The position numbers and the translations under genes are program-made. From NCBI GenBank assembly GCA_016508695.1, contig VNKQ01000007.1:992001-1056000 (forward strand): a stretch of DNA of 64,000 nt, given 5' to 3'. Every line of letters starts with the position of its first letter. The first letter of the stretch is position 1. This document shows, one piece after another, positions 11,676-22,605 of this stretch. The notes below the pieces were generated by a model that worked only from the letters and a program-made list of their open reading frames with translations, searched no databases and was not told the origin of the DNA. Source of the DNA: Hyphodiscus hymeniophilus (lineage: Eukaryota; Ascomycota; Leotiomycetes; Helotiales; Hyphodiscaceae).

Positions 11676-13494
11676 TCATACACGCAAGCTTTCTAAGGAG
11701 CCGACAACGTACTCCATCAAGTGGCCGGTTTCCTGTCCATTTAAGTCTTCCCTCGCAAAGAGACACCGCTCTACGACTTCTCTATACAATCTTCCAGCCT
11801 TGCTTCCTAGACTGGGTACGAGGTTCTGCACAACGACTTTGTCCCTGAACCTTTCTGCAGTGTAGTGTGGTCTGTGATAGGTCTGCAAGACTTTCCATAG
11901 CCCGATTTCCAGCAATACTAAACCCAGGCTATATATATCAAAGCTCTTGCAGTATCGCCTTCTCGACATACCATTCAAGGAGGCTGGATGCCTGTGAAGA
12001 TCCGAAGCCGCAGGGTTCTTGGATGCCACCGACAACTCGCTCATGTCATCTGGCCGCGATGCATCGAAGCCAAGGATGCAGGGAGAAGCTATGTTCGGGA
12101 TACTTGCCGCTGAAGCAGTGACCTGCGTTGCAGATGCAGAGAATGCTGAAGGAAAGAAGAGGATATTGAAACTGCAGACGGATTTATGGACCCATTCCAA
12201 AGAATGCAGTGACCAAAGTGCAACGGCAAGAGTGTGAGCGAGACGGAACCGGTCGCCCAGATCTGGGGTTCTAAGGTCGTTGCTCAATATCAGCGCATGC
12301 AGCGTTGACGATGATGGTTGGGGGGCCCGGTACATCAATCCATATCGACAGCATGCAGTGTCGTCGGTATATCCTACGCAGTCCACCGTATGAAGGTCCG
12401 GATGTCGATCAGAGGCACTGTGGATCATTCTAGCAAGGTCATCCACCCGCCGTCTGTGATTGAATTTTGAATCTTCGTCTCCTTTCTCATAGTCGACCCA
12501 TTCTATCAAGACGTCTTCTGCTCTCTCTGTCGATGGATTGTGGTACACGGCTCGACTCCTTCTTGGGTCACTATCCGAAATTGTTATTGTCGGTCGTGGG
12601 ATCTTCAGTGCAACAGTCGATTTGAACTTAGACGTAGGTTTGGCGTCCAGATTAAGTCTTAGCTGTTTTAGGCTTGCACTCCCATTCAATTGAGGATATA
12701 TACCACTCGCTGCACTGAACGTTTGCAAGTCAGTATATGGGCAGCAATATCTGTAAGACACCTGGTGAAATTCACAATCCACAGCGTCCCCAAAAGGAGT
12801 AATAGAACTTCAAGCCCAGGATAAATCATTCAGTTTATCTGAGCGATGGAGGATGGCAATTACCGCTTACGTACTTTTCCAGAATGGCCAGCTTCGCTAA
12901 GCTGTCAGCTTGTTGCAACAACTCATTTGTCCAGGTTCTATGCAATGTAGCCAGTCTACTTGATGGGAAAAGTTGCTCCAACCCATCATTATAGTCTTTC
13001 AAGTCCTTCAACAACATGTTGAACTTCTCCTTATCAGCTATTACCCATTTAGCTCTCAGATGCAGCTCATTTCTCAACCTACTCGCCACACTCTGTCCAT
13101 TTTTGGATGTCTTCTGAGCAACGATTTTCTCACCGTTCGGACTCGTTGGTTCCTGCACAAGCCCGTACTTATCCTGCAACCTCCTGAAATCCGTGATGGT
13201 CTTGTATAACTCGCTCAGAATTTGCGTAGCCAGCTGTCTTATCCGTTCGTTGCCAGCCGTACTTTCAGCCTGGAGATGAGCTTCCAGTTTTCCTTCTACA
13301 ACGCCCCACTCTCGACCCCAGACCAGCAATCGCATCTCCTCGATCCGTATTTTGCATACCAAGCGCTCGGAATCCCTACCCAGATTGCTGGCGCTGGTGA
13401 AGATGCTGTAGGCTTTGATGCAGCCAGAAAAGATTTGTCCCAGCACTCCAACAGCGCCGACGAGGCTCAGAGCTGTGCCGAGGGCTTCGGCCAT
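11676..13494 (-). CDS. HeLo-domain protein with degenerate protein-kinase domain
   Basis: Exons 13494-12871 and 12761-11676 give 569 residues. Residues 1 to about 205 form an all-helical HeLo (prion-inhibition/propagation) domain starting MAEALGTALSLVGAVGVLGQ, the type known from HET-S. The rest is protein-kinase-like, with LAHTLAVALWSLHSLEWVH and a recognisable C-lobe (FDIYSLGLVLLEIGLW). The catalytic loop reads HKSVCSFNIL instead of HRDLKPEN, and the DFG site reads GFDASRPD, so the phosphotransfer residues are missing. This architecture parallels MLKL, a four-helix-bundle killer domain with a pseudokinase; a role in regulated cell death is inferred. The intron acceptor (12762) is my best in-frame choice. 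An upstream in-frame ATG is less likely because it would put about 68 residues before the HeLo domain. Confidence 0.82.
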
Positions 13495-14145
13495 GGCTGC
13501 AGGTGGGTGCTTTGAAGCGCAAAAATGTACGAATCTGTGAATGATGCGCAGGATATTTTTGGAGGTGCGCCATCCTAAAATTGAGAACGTAAATACCGTG
13601 GGTAAGGTAATTAGTTCCCTCTGCGCTTGCTGGGATCTGTATGCAGCTATGCAGGTGGATCTTCTCTCCACCGTGGCTCCACGGGCTTCAGCCTTCAACG
13701 GCAGTGGCTGTACACATCATATTAGTAGGTAGTGGGTGACGATATGGTCAGCATGTCAAAGGAGGAAATCGTGTATGATTTGGGGTTTGACAAAATGTGA
13801 GAAAGGCTGTTTTTGGCAGGTGTGGAAAGTAAATGCAATAGACTTTGGTCACTTCAGTACCAGAGACCTATTTTGGTGTACAACTACTCGTAAGTCCCAG
13901 CTACCGGCGGACGATCAATACCCACCCACGATAGGTAAGTGCGGGATGAGAGACATCTTCAATTTGAAAGATTTACATTCAGAAGATGATGCTATGCTCC
14001 AATAGAGGCTGCTGAACCCTCTCACGTTCCCGCATAAAAAGATCAGAACTATCATTCCCCTCAACTCCTTCCAAATGCAAGGACCACTTTTCTTGTTTTA
14101 TTCCAAAACTTCGTAATTTCTTTCCGTTCTCTCAATTCCTGCCAT
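13495..14145. other. Intergenic: 5' side of HeLo gene, 3' side of ERV29
   Basis: Both flanking genes are on the minus strand. This stretch therefore holds the HeLo-gene promoter and the ERV29 3' flank. No supported gene or repeat was seen. Confidence 0.45.
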
Positions 14146-15273
14146 TTAGTAGACCTTTTTCTTCTCGTCGATGCTGTATTTACCTGGGCCACTGTTTACC
14201 AGCAAGAGGAGGCCACCAACTATAGAGAGAATCTGGAAGAAATCGTACTTGGCGAAGTCCTTGTGCGGGTGGTGCTCGTGAAGCTAGATATCATTAGTAT
14301 AGTTTGTGAGTTTGAGTGGATTGAACTCACTGTCCAGAAATTATTAACTAGCAAGTTGAAGATACTCAAGATCACAACCAGCATGATAGCACTGAACTTC
14401 GCTTTGAAGCCAACCACGACCATAACACAAGCCACGAATCCAAAAAGTGCCACAATGACTCTCCACACGCTCCACTTGCCACTGAAGACAAAGCCAACGA
14501 AGAGGAAGATCAAGAGAACGCGACCAGCAAGCTGGAAGTACATTTTGCGGTCTTTCTCATCGATCGATGGCAGACCTGCAAATGCCTTGGACTTTCGAAC
14601 CCATGAGTCGGATAAGACCATCAATAGACCACCCATGACAGACAAATTCCGGAGGAAGAAATTCAGGTCAAAGATGAGTCCATATCCAAGCGCTTGTGTG
14701 ATAACCACCCCAATAAGTCCACCGACAGCATAATCTGAGTATTTTCGGGCAATGACGAGGGAGGAGCATGTACACATGGCGATAACGTTGATGATGAGGA
14801 ACAGGTGCGTCAAGCCCCAAGGAACTGTAGAACCAATCCGTCAGCTTCTCTCTCATTGACGTGGGAGCAACGCCATACTATGTCTGTAGTCGTGCAAGTA
14901 CAAGAGCTGATCGCTCCACTGAGTGATGATTCGTAGCGCATCTTCTAAGAAAGTGACAACAATTAAAAACCGCCCAATTGCTGGCAGATATCTGCGCAGA
15001 AACATGTCAGCAATAATACTTAACAGCACTTGGCTCAAGAGCCATTATTCGCAGAGCAACAAATGTCCAGAGGCTCTGATAGCGGGGCGTTGTGGGGGAG
15101 CAAACATACGGTTTGACTGGGTCGCTCAAGGTGTCCAGAAAGTCTTCGATCTTGCTGGTTTGCTCTCTGATCGCATCAAGAGGGCTTGGATCGTTGGCCA
15201 TATCTCTTGATGGTCCTCCGAATTGGTTGTTGCTGCTGAGGTTGTATCCAGCTGTTCCTCGGATTTGTGACAT
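14146..15273 (-). CDS. ERV29: ER cargo receptor of the SURF4/Erv29 family
   Basis: Four exons (15273-15110, 14991-14879, 14824-14331, 14283-14146) give 302 residues. After a soluble N-terminus come several hydrophobic helices. Family blocks include KPYLPAIGRFLIVVTFLEDA, ITQWSDQL and, after the last intron, KYDFFQILSIVGG. The protein ends KKKVY, a dilysine-type retrieval signal (Lys at -3 and -4) for COPI return to the ER. Erv29/Surf4 packages soluble cargo into COPII vesicles. The last intron is flagged by the branch-like ATACTAATGATATCTAG. The stop codon is at 14146-14148. Confidence 0.93.
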
Positions 15274-15927
15274 GATCGAAAGGAGGAGGAATGGCAGACA
15301 CGCGAATAGCCTTTAATTATCTCCCCTAAGACGGAAGCAAGCAACTGTCTGCCAGTAGGAATTGAGTAAATTCGGATTGTTTTTGGGGAGTCTTTGTTGG
15401 CGTAAAAGACAAAGGTGGTCGAAAGGTGAGTCTGTCAAGTTCAAGCTTGGAATCTCGGCAAAGTGTCCTCTACTGGGATATTTTTGGCGCATGATTATGC
15501 CAAGCCTAGGAGAGCTCAGCAGTGGCTTTTGAGAACGTGAGCGTGACATAATATGCATGGTTTGTTTTACGAATTACAGGCATTGCAAAAGTCAGAATAA
15601 AAAGTAGTCTCATTTTCAGGTTCAAAATCTATTGAACTATTGAACAATTCCTACATACTGATTTTGTCCTGCCTGATGGTCCAGGAAAAGAGATCAATAG
15701 GACAGAAGCGCACTGCATTTGGACATCTCTAGTCCCGCTTACTTGCCATCTAAGATGTCGCCAAGCATTCCTCCATTGAGTGCTTGAATTTAGCAACATC
15801 GCACCTGGCTTATATCCGGACCTTGTAGCATAAAGTACGTACTCCATTCCTTGTAGTAATACAGTCCCTCTATTTATTCCGCTTCAACGCCTACTCGCCG
15901 CTTGAAAGTCCACATCCAAACCTCATC
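15274..15927. other. Intergenic: ERV29 5' side, verprolin 3' side
   Basis: This holds the promoter of ERV29 and the 3' flank of the verprolin gene, both minus strand. No supported coding frame was found. Confidence 0.45.
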
Positions 15928-17577
15928 TCATTGCAAAGTGCTCAAATCCAAGGGAACACTACTTCCACGACCAGCACGATACTTCTTCGGTCCTGGACGG
16001 AACTCCCTTGTTGGCGGAAAGATCGACTCGTCCTGGAACTTCCATCTTGGGTCATTGATTACCGTTCTTCCTGAAGTATTGGAGTTCCTATTCGGGCTAG
16101 GGTTCTTAGGAAGCCCCCCGTTGGAGGATAACGTGTAAGAACTAGGGTCCACTGATCTGAGTGGTTGCTGAGGCGGTGGTCTAGAAGCTGGTGGCGGTGG
16201 TGCAGATGGAGGAGCCGATGGCGGTGATGGAGGGCGATACAATGAAGGAGCGTTTGATGGAGGAGGGGGTGGAGGGGGAGGAGCTGCAGCTGGTGATACT
16301 TGCCCCGCTGCTCTTATTGCAGCTTGCATTGCAAGACTTTGACCCCCACCATTCGTGGATGGTGGAGACGTAGGAGGAGCTGGTGGTGCGTGTAATCGGG
16401 GAGGCGGAGGCGCAGAAGACGGAGGCGGAGGTGCAGAGAATGGAGGCGGAGGTGCAGAAGATGGAAGCGGTGGTGGTGCCTGAGGTGCCGGTATGGAGGG
16501 CGCATATGATGGAGCTCTAGGTGCGGAGGTCTGGGGAAGCGGAGGCGGTCTTGGAGCTGCAGAAGGAGGTGGAGAGGGTGCTTGAGATACCGGGACTGAT
16601 GGTTTCCTACTTCCAGGTGGTGGAGGTGGCTTTTTGCCAATCGGTGGAGGTGGACCTCTCGTCGAAGCCGACGACGCAGGCCTATCCCCACCGAGCCCTG
16701 TTTTTCTCAAACTTGCAATTGAGGGCACAAAGGCTGAGGTGGTCGCTGAGCTTTGAGGTCCAGGTCTGTTTCCAGGAACGCTTGGAGCTGTACCAGAGGG
16801 GGGCTTGGGAGCTGCTATTGCGGGCGGCTTCGGAGCCGAATTTCGTGAAGATTCTGGATCTGATGTGTATGATGATTCTCGATTTGCTGGATAGAGATTA
16901 GCCACGTAGTGTATAGAGAGATATTTAGAACTTGCCTCCTGTGTCAATACCTCCCCCGCGTTTCTTTAATTTCGGGATTCCTCCTGCGAACAATCCTGCT
17001 AACTGCGGCGGCTGCTCCACTCCTGATCCAGATCCAGTGTCCCTACTGCTCTGATCACTGTTACTCCGTGCTCTATTTCCTGGAGCTGGAGGTGCAAGCC
17101 CCCCTGGTGGGCGCGGAGCTCCTGGGACAGCTGGAGCTCCTGCCAACGGTGACGAGACAGATCCACCAGAGTTACCCCCTACGACTGGCGCCGATCGATC
17201 GTTTGTGACGGCTTTCTTGAGTTGTTTCCCTTTCGTAATATCGGTGAGGAGGGCACCCTAATGCAATATTAGCATCAAGAATCGACTTGATGTATGCCCA
17301 GGAGTGAATATGGGCATAGCTACGACGGGAGGGGGTTTTACTCTATTGGGAGAAGCTCCAGGAGGCGGTCGAGCTGAGAAGCTCCCTGGTGGTGGTGGAG
17401 GAGGAGGAGGTCCACCCATGCCTATGGTATGAAGTCAGCAAGACAGTCCATTCAATGCTATGGTTCCCGTATGCTTTTGCGCCCTAACCGTACACTCATG
17501 GGCTTTATAGCTGACTCGATCAAAGAATTGGGTCTTACCTGGCGGGGAGGCGGGGGAGGTGGTGGTGGAGGAGGCAT
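15928..17577 (-). CDS. VRP1: Verprolin/WIP-like actin-regulating protein (WH2, proline-rich)
   Basis: Secure exons are 17421-17342, 17257-16936 and 16886-15928, giving 452 residues if translation starts at the ATG at 17419. The protein has polyproline runs, a WH2 actin-binding motif (GALLTDITKGKQLKKAV, then the TNDRSAPVV tail), long proline/serine stretches and a C-terminal KFQDESIFPPTREF block. That block resembles the WASP-binding region of WIP/Vrp1. Verprolin links G-actin and Las17/WASP at endocytic patches. An upstream mini-exon (17577-17539) encodes Met followed by ten prolines, the expected verprolin start. It joins the next exon in the wrong phase unless a weaker donor at 17495 is used, so the exact N-terminus is unsettled. 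The intron 16887-16935 uses a GC donor. Confidence 0.83.
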
Positions 17578-17913
17578 CTTGTTTGTATGAAGAGTCGAAG
17601 TGGTTTGTCTGATGTAGGTGGCCGGAGAGGAGTCGTGAGACCAAAATATATGGATATGGGTTTATTGAGGCATGGAAGCAATCTGAACGCAGAGCTGGGT
17701 GGAGTACAAGCGCAACCAGTAGGCAATGTGTGATCTTTAACAGAGTGAAGCCTGGAATCTTTTGTGACCCTTCGTCGTCACGCCGTGGCGCGGCTTTTAG
17801 ACTGACCAGGGGTTGAAGCCACAAGGATGTTGATCTTTAAGCTCAACCTCAACGACAGCTCGAATTAACGAATACGCATTGAACGTCAGTAAAGCTTCGA
17901 GGTCGTCCACAGA
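17578..17913. promoter_or_regulatory. Divergent promoter region verprolin / mitochondrial membrane protein
   Basis: This 336-base spacer between oppositely transcribed genes should contain both promoters. No specific site is assigned. Confidence 0.4.
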
Positions 17914-19173
17914 ATGTCGAGACGTCTTCTACGCCAGCAGAAGGATGTCTGCCAGCTTTGCGATTTCATGCAAGCCCGGAACTCTCTTCCTACGCAAGCA
18001 TATCGACCTCGAAAGTCTTTCACCGTCCGACCTTTCTCGTCGACATTTGGAGATTATGCGCAAAGGTCCCCAATCTCGAGGTCATCTGCAGTACTGGCCT
18101 CAACTAAAAAGTCTTTCAAACAGCCTACAGAGGTTACGAAGACCCAGCATCTCGTGTCTCAGGCAGAGCTGGAGAATGGCTTGCAGAAGCTAAGATCGAT
18201 ATCAGACAATTTATTATCCGACGATAGAGCGCTTTCCGAGGCAGAGGTAGTCTTTGTTCTGAGTCATTGCAACAACTTGGCTGCCAACTTCGTCCCTGAA
18301 TCACCTCCACCATACCCAGGTCGCAAAGAAGACGCCGCATCCGTTCTCCTCTCTCTCGACGAGTCCAAGATGAAAAAGATATCACCTCTTAAGCTTCCCC
18401 CACCTTTTCGAAGAATGCTAGATGAATTGTCAAGAATAGCCTTTTCAATTGTCAAGCATCCAACGGTTTTCATCACACCAAAAGTTCTGGAGGTATATAC
18501 AACTGTTCAGTCAAGGCTAGGGAAGCCGGAAAGTTTTCCAGAAGTCTTCGAGATGTATGCCAATAAGCCATTACCTGAAGAAGGATCCTCTCCTGCCACA
18601 TACAAGAAACAAAATCCCAACAAAGTTGCGAATGCAATTCCTCTCGCTGTAGCCAGCGGTGCTTTACAGACAGCAATAGACGCCAAACAGCTGGGCGTCG
18701 CAATGGACATTATTGATTCGGCGTACACGAAACCAGCATTCCTTCGAGCGAAGTTCGTTAGGCAAGGTCTCCTTCCTGCGACTGCTCTGACGGTTGCTCC
18801 TTTCGCTGCCTGGGTTATTGCAACCAAGCTTGCGGAGCTTCAAACATCCATGGACACTGCCACGGCCACCAATGTTGCGTTCGCTGGCATCTTAGCTTAC
18901 GTTGGGTTCACTGGAGTGATTGGCGTGGTAGCAGTAACGACAGCGAACGATCAAATGGACCGCGTGACCTGGGCCCCAGGCATGCCACTAAGGCAAAGGT
19001 GGATCAGAGAGGATGAGCGGGCGGCGATTGATAGGATAGCTGGTGCCTGGGGTTTTCGCGAATCCTGGAGAAGAGGTGAAGAAGAGGGCGTGGATTGGGA
19101 CAATTTACGAGAGTGGATTGGTCGCAGAGGGATGATACTCGATCGAGTATCGCTCATGGAGGGAATGGAGTGA
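17914..19173 (+). CDS. Predicted mitochondrial inner-membrane protein, function unknown
   Basis: A single 419-residue frame without introns. The N-terminus is rich in Arg, Ser and Gln and lacks acidic residues for most of its first about 65 positions, as in mitochondrial presequences (MSRRLLRQQ, RPRKSFTVRPFSSTF). A helical middle region (residues about 70-280) has a PPR-like look (VFEMYANKPLPEEG, AIDAKQLGVAMDIIDSAY). Two hydrophobic helices follow at about residues 285-308 and 322-345, then a basic C-terminus ending in WRRGEEEGVDWDNLREW. I recognise it as the kind of conserved fungal mitochondrial protein annotated without function, and I assign none. Confidence 0.75.
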   Translation: MSRRLLRQQKDVCQLCDFMQARNSLPTQAYRPRKSFTVRPFSSTFGDYAQRSPISRSSAVLASTKKSFKQPTEVTKTQHLVSQAELENGLQKLRSISDNLLSDDRALSEAEVVFVLSHCNNLAANFVPESPPPYPGRKEDAASVLLSLDESKMKKISPLKLPPPFRRMLDELSRIAFSIVKHPTVFITPKVLEVYTTVQSRLGKPESFPEVFEMYANKPLPEEGSSPATYKKQNPNKVANAIPLAVASGALQTAIDAKQLGVAMDIIDSAYTKPAFLRAKFVRQGLLPATALTVAPFAAWVIATKLAELQTSMDTATATNVAFAGILAYVGFTGVIGVVAVTTANDQMDRVTWAPGMPLRQRWIREDERAAIDRIAGAWGFRESWRRGEEEGVDWDNLREWIGRRGMILDRVSLMEGME

Positions 19174-19831
19174 ATGCTGGTGTCACGAGACTGGAGGTCT
19201 CTATATCCATCAAGGTAACATAAAATTAATGTAAGAATCTAGATCCAGGAGCCAATTGGGGTAGAGTATGCAAAAACCACTGAATCATCTTTAAAGACCT
19301 CCCGAATTCTAACAAAACCAGGGGCGACCTGATGAGAGGAGAGGTGGCCTTGCATCTTCAAAGCGTTTATAATCCACCTCTTAGAATATGGGACTCCAAA
19401 TCTCAATTATTGCTGCACGAGTTCACATGCGTACCTTCCCTATTCTTGACTCTCTAGTCAACGGTCCGGCCCAAACGTCGAAACATTTCTCTTCTGTCTA
19501 TTGGGGTAACTGCAAGTTGCTATACCTCTATAGGTACGAATCTTGCTCTAACCTTCTAGGTTCCAACGAATTCTCTCACAAAACGTCATGGTAACCGGAT
19601 TTCGCTCGTTCGAGTACACATCTAGTACTCCTTCACCCCTCATTCTTTATGTTAAAACTTTCTTCAGAATGCAAACACTTCTTTGCATCTCCACGGGACA
19701 GAAGTCTCTACTTTGGAACTCGACGCAACAAATCCCAATCCCTCCCTAATGCTTGAGCACTCGAAATCAAGTTGAAATCGCTTCAAACCCAAAGTGTTCA
19801 AGTATTCACAAAGCAAGCGACAAGAATCAAG
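19174..19831. other. Intergenic, no gene seen
   Basis: This holds the 3' flank of the mitochondrial membrane-protein gene and the promoter of the next plus-strand gene. It is AT-rich around 19200-19260. No supported frame was found. Confidence 0.4.
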
Positions 19832-21116
19832 ATGGCACCGATCAACGATTACGTACCAAAGCCCACGGCGTCAAGTATACCTGTGACTTTACCTGAACTG
19901 AAGGCTTATATTCTTAATGTTACCAAGGAAGCTGCGGCGAAGAAAAAGAATTACGAATGCCACAGGTATGGCACCTTCATGACACACTTCTCGAGATCGC
20001 ATCTGGAAGGAATCTTTTGGGGACTCTTTGGCGTGGTAGTCCTGCTGTTATGTACGGCTTCTTACTCCCATGCGAAATCAGAACAGCTATATCAGTAAGT
20101 TGTCCTCCACCCCGAACACACCCGGACCTCGCTGCAACTACCCACCTATGTCTCAATCGGTCTAAGAGACTGAGAGCATTTTCTATCCGACATGAGTATG
20201 CAGGCCTTGATTATCGAATCACTTGAGTAATCCGTTTACTAAGCGCTCAACTGCATTGAGACCTTGGGTTGGATTCTTCCTCTGCTTTCACAGTAATGGA
20301 ATCCTCGCAGCGAGGTTTGACTGTCAAATGTTCCTCAAAGGCTGGGATTAATATTTCTACGCAGATACGACGAGTGTCATCCAAACGATGCAATCGAGTT
20401 GAAACAGAAACATCAACGCAAGCGCTTCAATGCCGTGATCACTACGACAATCTGCTTTCTAGCAGCAGCTCTATCCGTGGCTTTAGAGGGACTGGCGGGA
20501 ACCGCGCTGATGTACTGTCAGCAGCATAAGGTCATCAACTTCTACTGGGCTATGTGGGGTCTTACACAAGTCGGCTCCCTTATTGCTATCATCGGAGTAA
20601 CGATCCATCAATGGACCAGCCTAAAACAACACAAGACGCCCCCTTGGAATATCGCCCTAGGAACACCTATTCTGGTCATTACTGCTGCAGCTTTTCTGTT
20701 CGGAAATTGGATCAAGAAGAAGTGGCTCAAGGCCACTGGTTCACAGGAAGAAATAGAGTAGGTAGCCACCCTTCGCACCGCCACTCTTTGTGCTGATTGA
20801 GATCAATAGAGTTGAGCAGTCAGAACCTCTGGCAGGTATCCTGCAAGGAGCTACGAGAGACGGTTCTATTGTCATTCAATATCATGGCAGAGAATGGCAA
20901 CATATTCCAGGATTTCAAGTGATTAGGAAGGATAATCACGGCGGGGCTGTTGGCAAAATGGCCCCCTGCGTCCATCTCCAACGGTCTGTGTCCGAAGACA
21001 CACTCCTTGAGTCGTGTCCGGATCCAGCGGCCAGCGCATCCGAGAACGATTCGAACGAACCTTCAGATGCCGAACACATTGCAATAAACACGGGTCACGA
21101 TACACAACAACCATAA
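19832..21116 (+). CDS. Four-helix membrane protein, function unknown
   Basis: Exons 19832-20094, 20365-20757 and 20810-21116 give 320 residues. Hydrophobic segments lie at GIFWGLFGVVVLLLCTA (about residues 60-78), VITTTICFLAAALSVALEGL, VGSLIAIIGVTIHQW and ALGTPILVITAAAFLFGNW. A hydrophilic C-tail follows, with several acidic Ser/Asn/Glu stretches. The first intron is 270 bases, much longer than neighbours, and the frames on either side rejoin in phase (LYQ-YDECHPND). Without the second splice the protein would end at 20764, right after the fourth helix. I do not recognise a named family. Confidence 0.65.
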
Positions 21117-21252
21117 GAGATACTCACTTCTCTCTCCACCCCAGGAGATATCCATTCAGGAAAACTTTCGATATTACGTTTGGAACGCATGATTGGGCGA
21201 CCGAGAGCTTTACGCTATGCTTTTTGGCACAATTTTCTAAATGCATCCGCTG

Positions 21253-22327
21253 TTAGGCCCGGCCAGCCTTTCCAACTTGAATTATCTCGCCAGTCCTCTG
21301 CTCATCGCTTCTCAGCGTTGGCCAGGACGCACCATCTGCCTTAGCAAGTGTCACCTCCAGCTTTGTACCCATGATCTTGAACTTTGATTCTGTAGTATTG
21401 ATCGCACCGAACAATGGGACTTTGCTTTTGTACCGTTTGGGAGGACTATCGGAAGTTGGGAGGTCGAGGACGATTTCCTGGTTTACGAATTCGACTTTGG
21501 CGTTTTCTTTATTGATTTTCTTGAGGAAGAAGGAAGCGATTACTGTCGTTGGCGTTTGATAGAAGTCGTGTCTGTGTAACATTAGAACCAGTTCAGCGAA
21601 TTTTCCATGAAGATCAACCTCACCTGACAGTTTCCAATACCTCCTCTCCTCCAAGTTTTGCGCCCTTCGTCTTCCCACTCCCAATAAATAAATGCTTATC
21701 CTTCGTCTCACAACCCTCTATTCTCATAAACTCATCAAATTCCAGAACCCGCCTCTTACAGCACGTATAACCCTTGCTACCCTCGTGGAAAATAGGAAAC
21801 CCAGGATGAAAAACACATTTCTCGCCTTCTCTCACGCCCGTATATTGCTGGCCACAAGCTTTCCGTCTGCACGTCTTGCCCTTGGGAATATCTAAGCTAG
21901 GGTCATCGTCTTCAGACTCTGGTGGGGGTGGAGGGGGCGTGGCCGTAGGTTGAGGAGCTACGGGGCCTCGGGAGGCTGGTTCTGGCGCAGGTATTGTTGG
22001 TTTATAGGCTGGCGCTGCATCTGCGGGATCAACTTGCTTCTTCTCGATCGTGGGGGGCAGGTCGGTGGTGGAGTGTTTTCCTGTCGTGCATGGTGGGATG
22101 GCGAGGAATTCGTCGAAGGTTAGAACGCGGGACTTGCAGCATTTCCAGCCTGCAGATTCGAATTAGCATTCTGAGTATTGCGCAAGATCTATAGCTCCGT
22201 AGCGAGCCTGGCAGAGCGTACCCTTCTGTCCTTCGTGAAAGATTGGAGGACCAGAGTGGTAGTGGCACTCCTCCTCAGGGTCCGTATACATCTTGCCGCA
22301 TGACGAGTGAACACATTTTTGGGCCAT
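21253..22327 (-). CDS. CHORD-CS domain co-chaperone (Rar1/CHP-1/melusin type)
   Basis: Three exons (22327-22222, 22149-21624, 21571-21253) give 316 residues. CHORD-I (MAQKCVHSSCGKMYTD, then CHYHSGPPIFHEGQKGWKCC) and CHORD-II (CRRKACGQQY, then CVFHPGFPIFHEGSKGYTCC) are zinc-binding cysteine/histidine-rich repeats separated by a proline-rich linker. A C-terminal CS domain follows (FYQTPTTVIASFF to SWPTLRSDEQ). CHORD proteins bind Hsp90 and Sgt1. In fungi they affect growth and ploidy, in plants (Rar1) immune-receptor stability. Intron 1 falls between the halves of CHORD-I. The start is the first ATG before the CHORD cysteine array. Confidence 0.93.
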
Positions 22328-22605
22328 CTTGTACTCAACGATATGGAAGGGCGTGAGTAATTAGCTTGCGGAAATGTAGTTCATAAAGTCGAGGTCTCAA
22401 AACATGAAGCTTTTGTCGAACTTCTAGAAGCTACGGCTCCCAACTAAATCCAATTTATGCCGCCCCAGACCGCTTTTGAGAACGATCAAAGTAAACAGGG
22501 GAGAACTACCCCCACATGTCAAATCCATACTTCTAATTTGGACGACGGATTGCAGCTCTCTTTCCGATCCTTATACACTCTCAACTTTGAGTCCGTACAT
22601 TCGTT

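Noticed and set aside
16521..16901. Plus-strand frame antisense to verprolin
   Set aside because: It arises from the reverse complement of proline codons.
17435..17824. 129-residue minus-strand frame at the verprolin 5' end
   Set aside because: It shares the mini-exon DNA in another frame but has no start-domain logic and no homology that I recognise.
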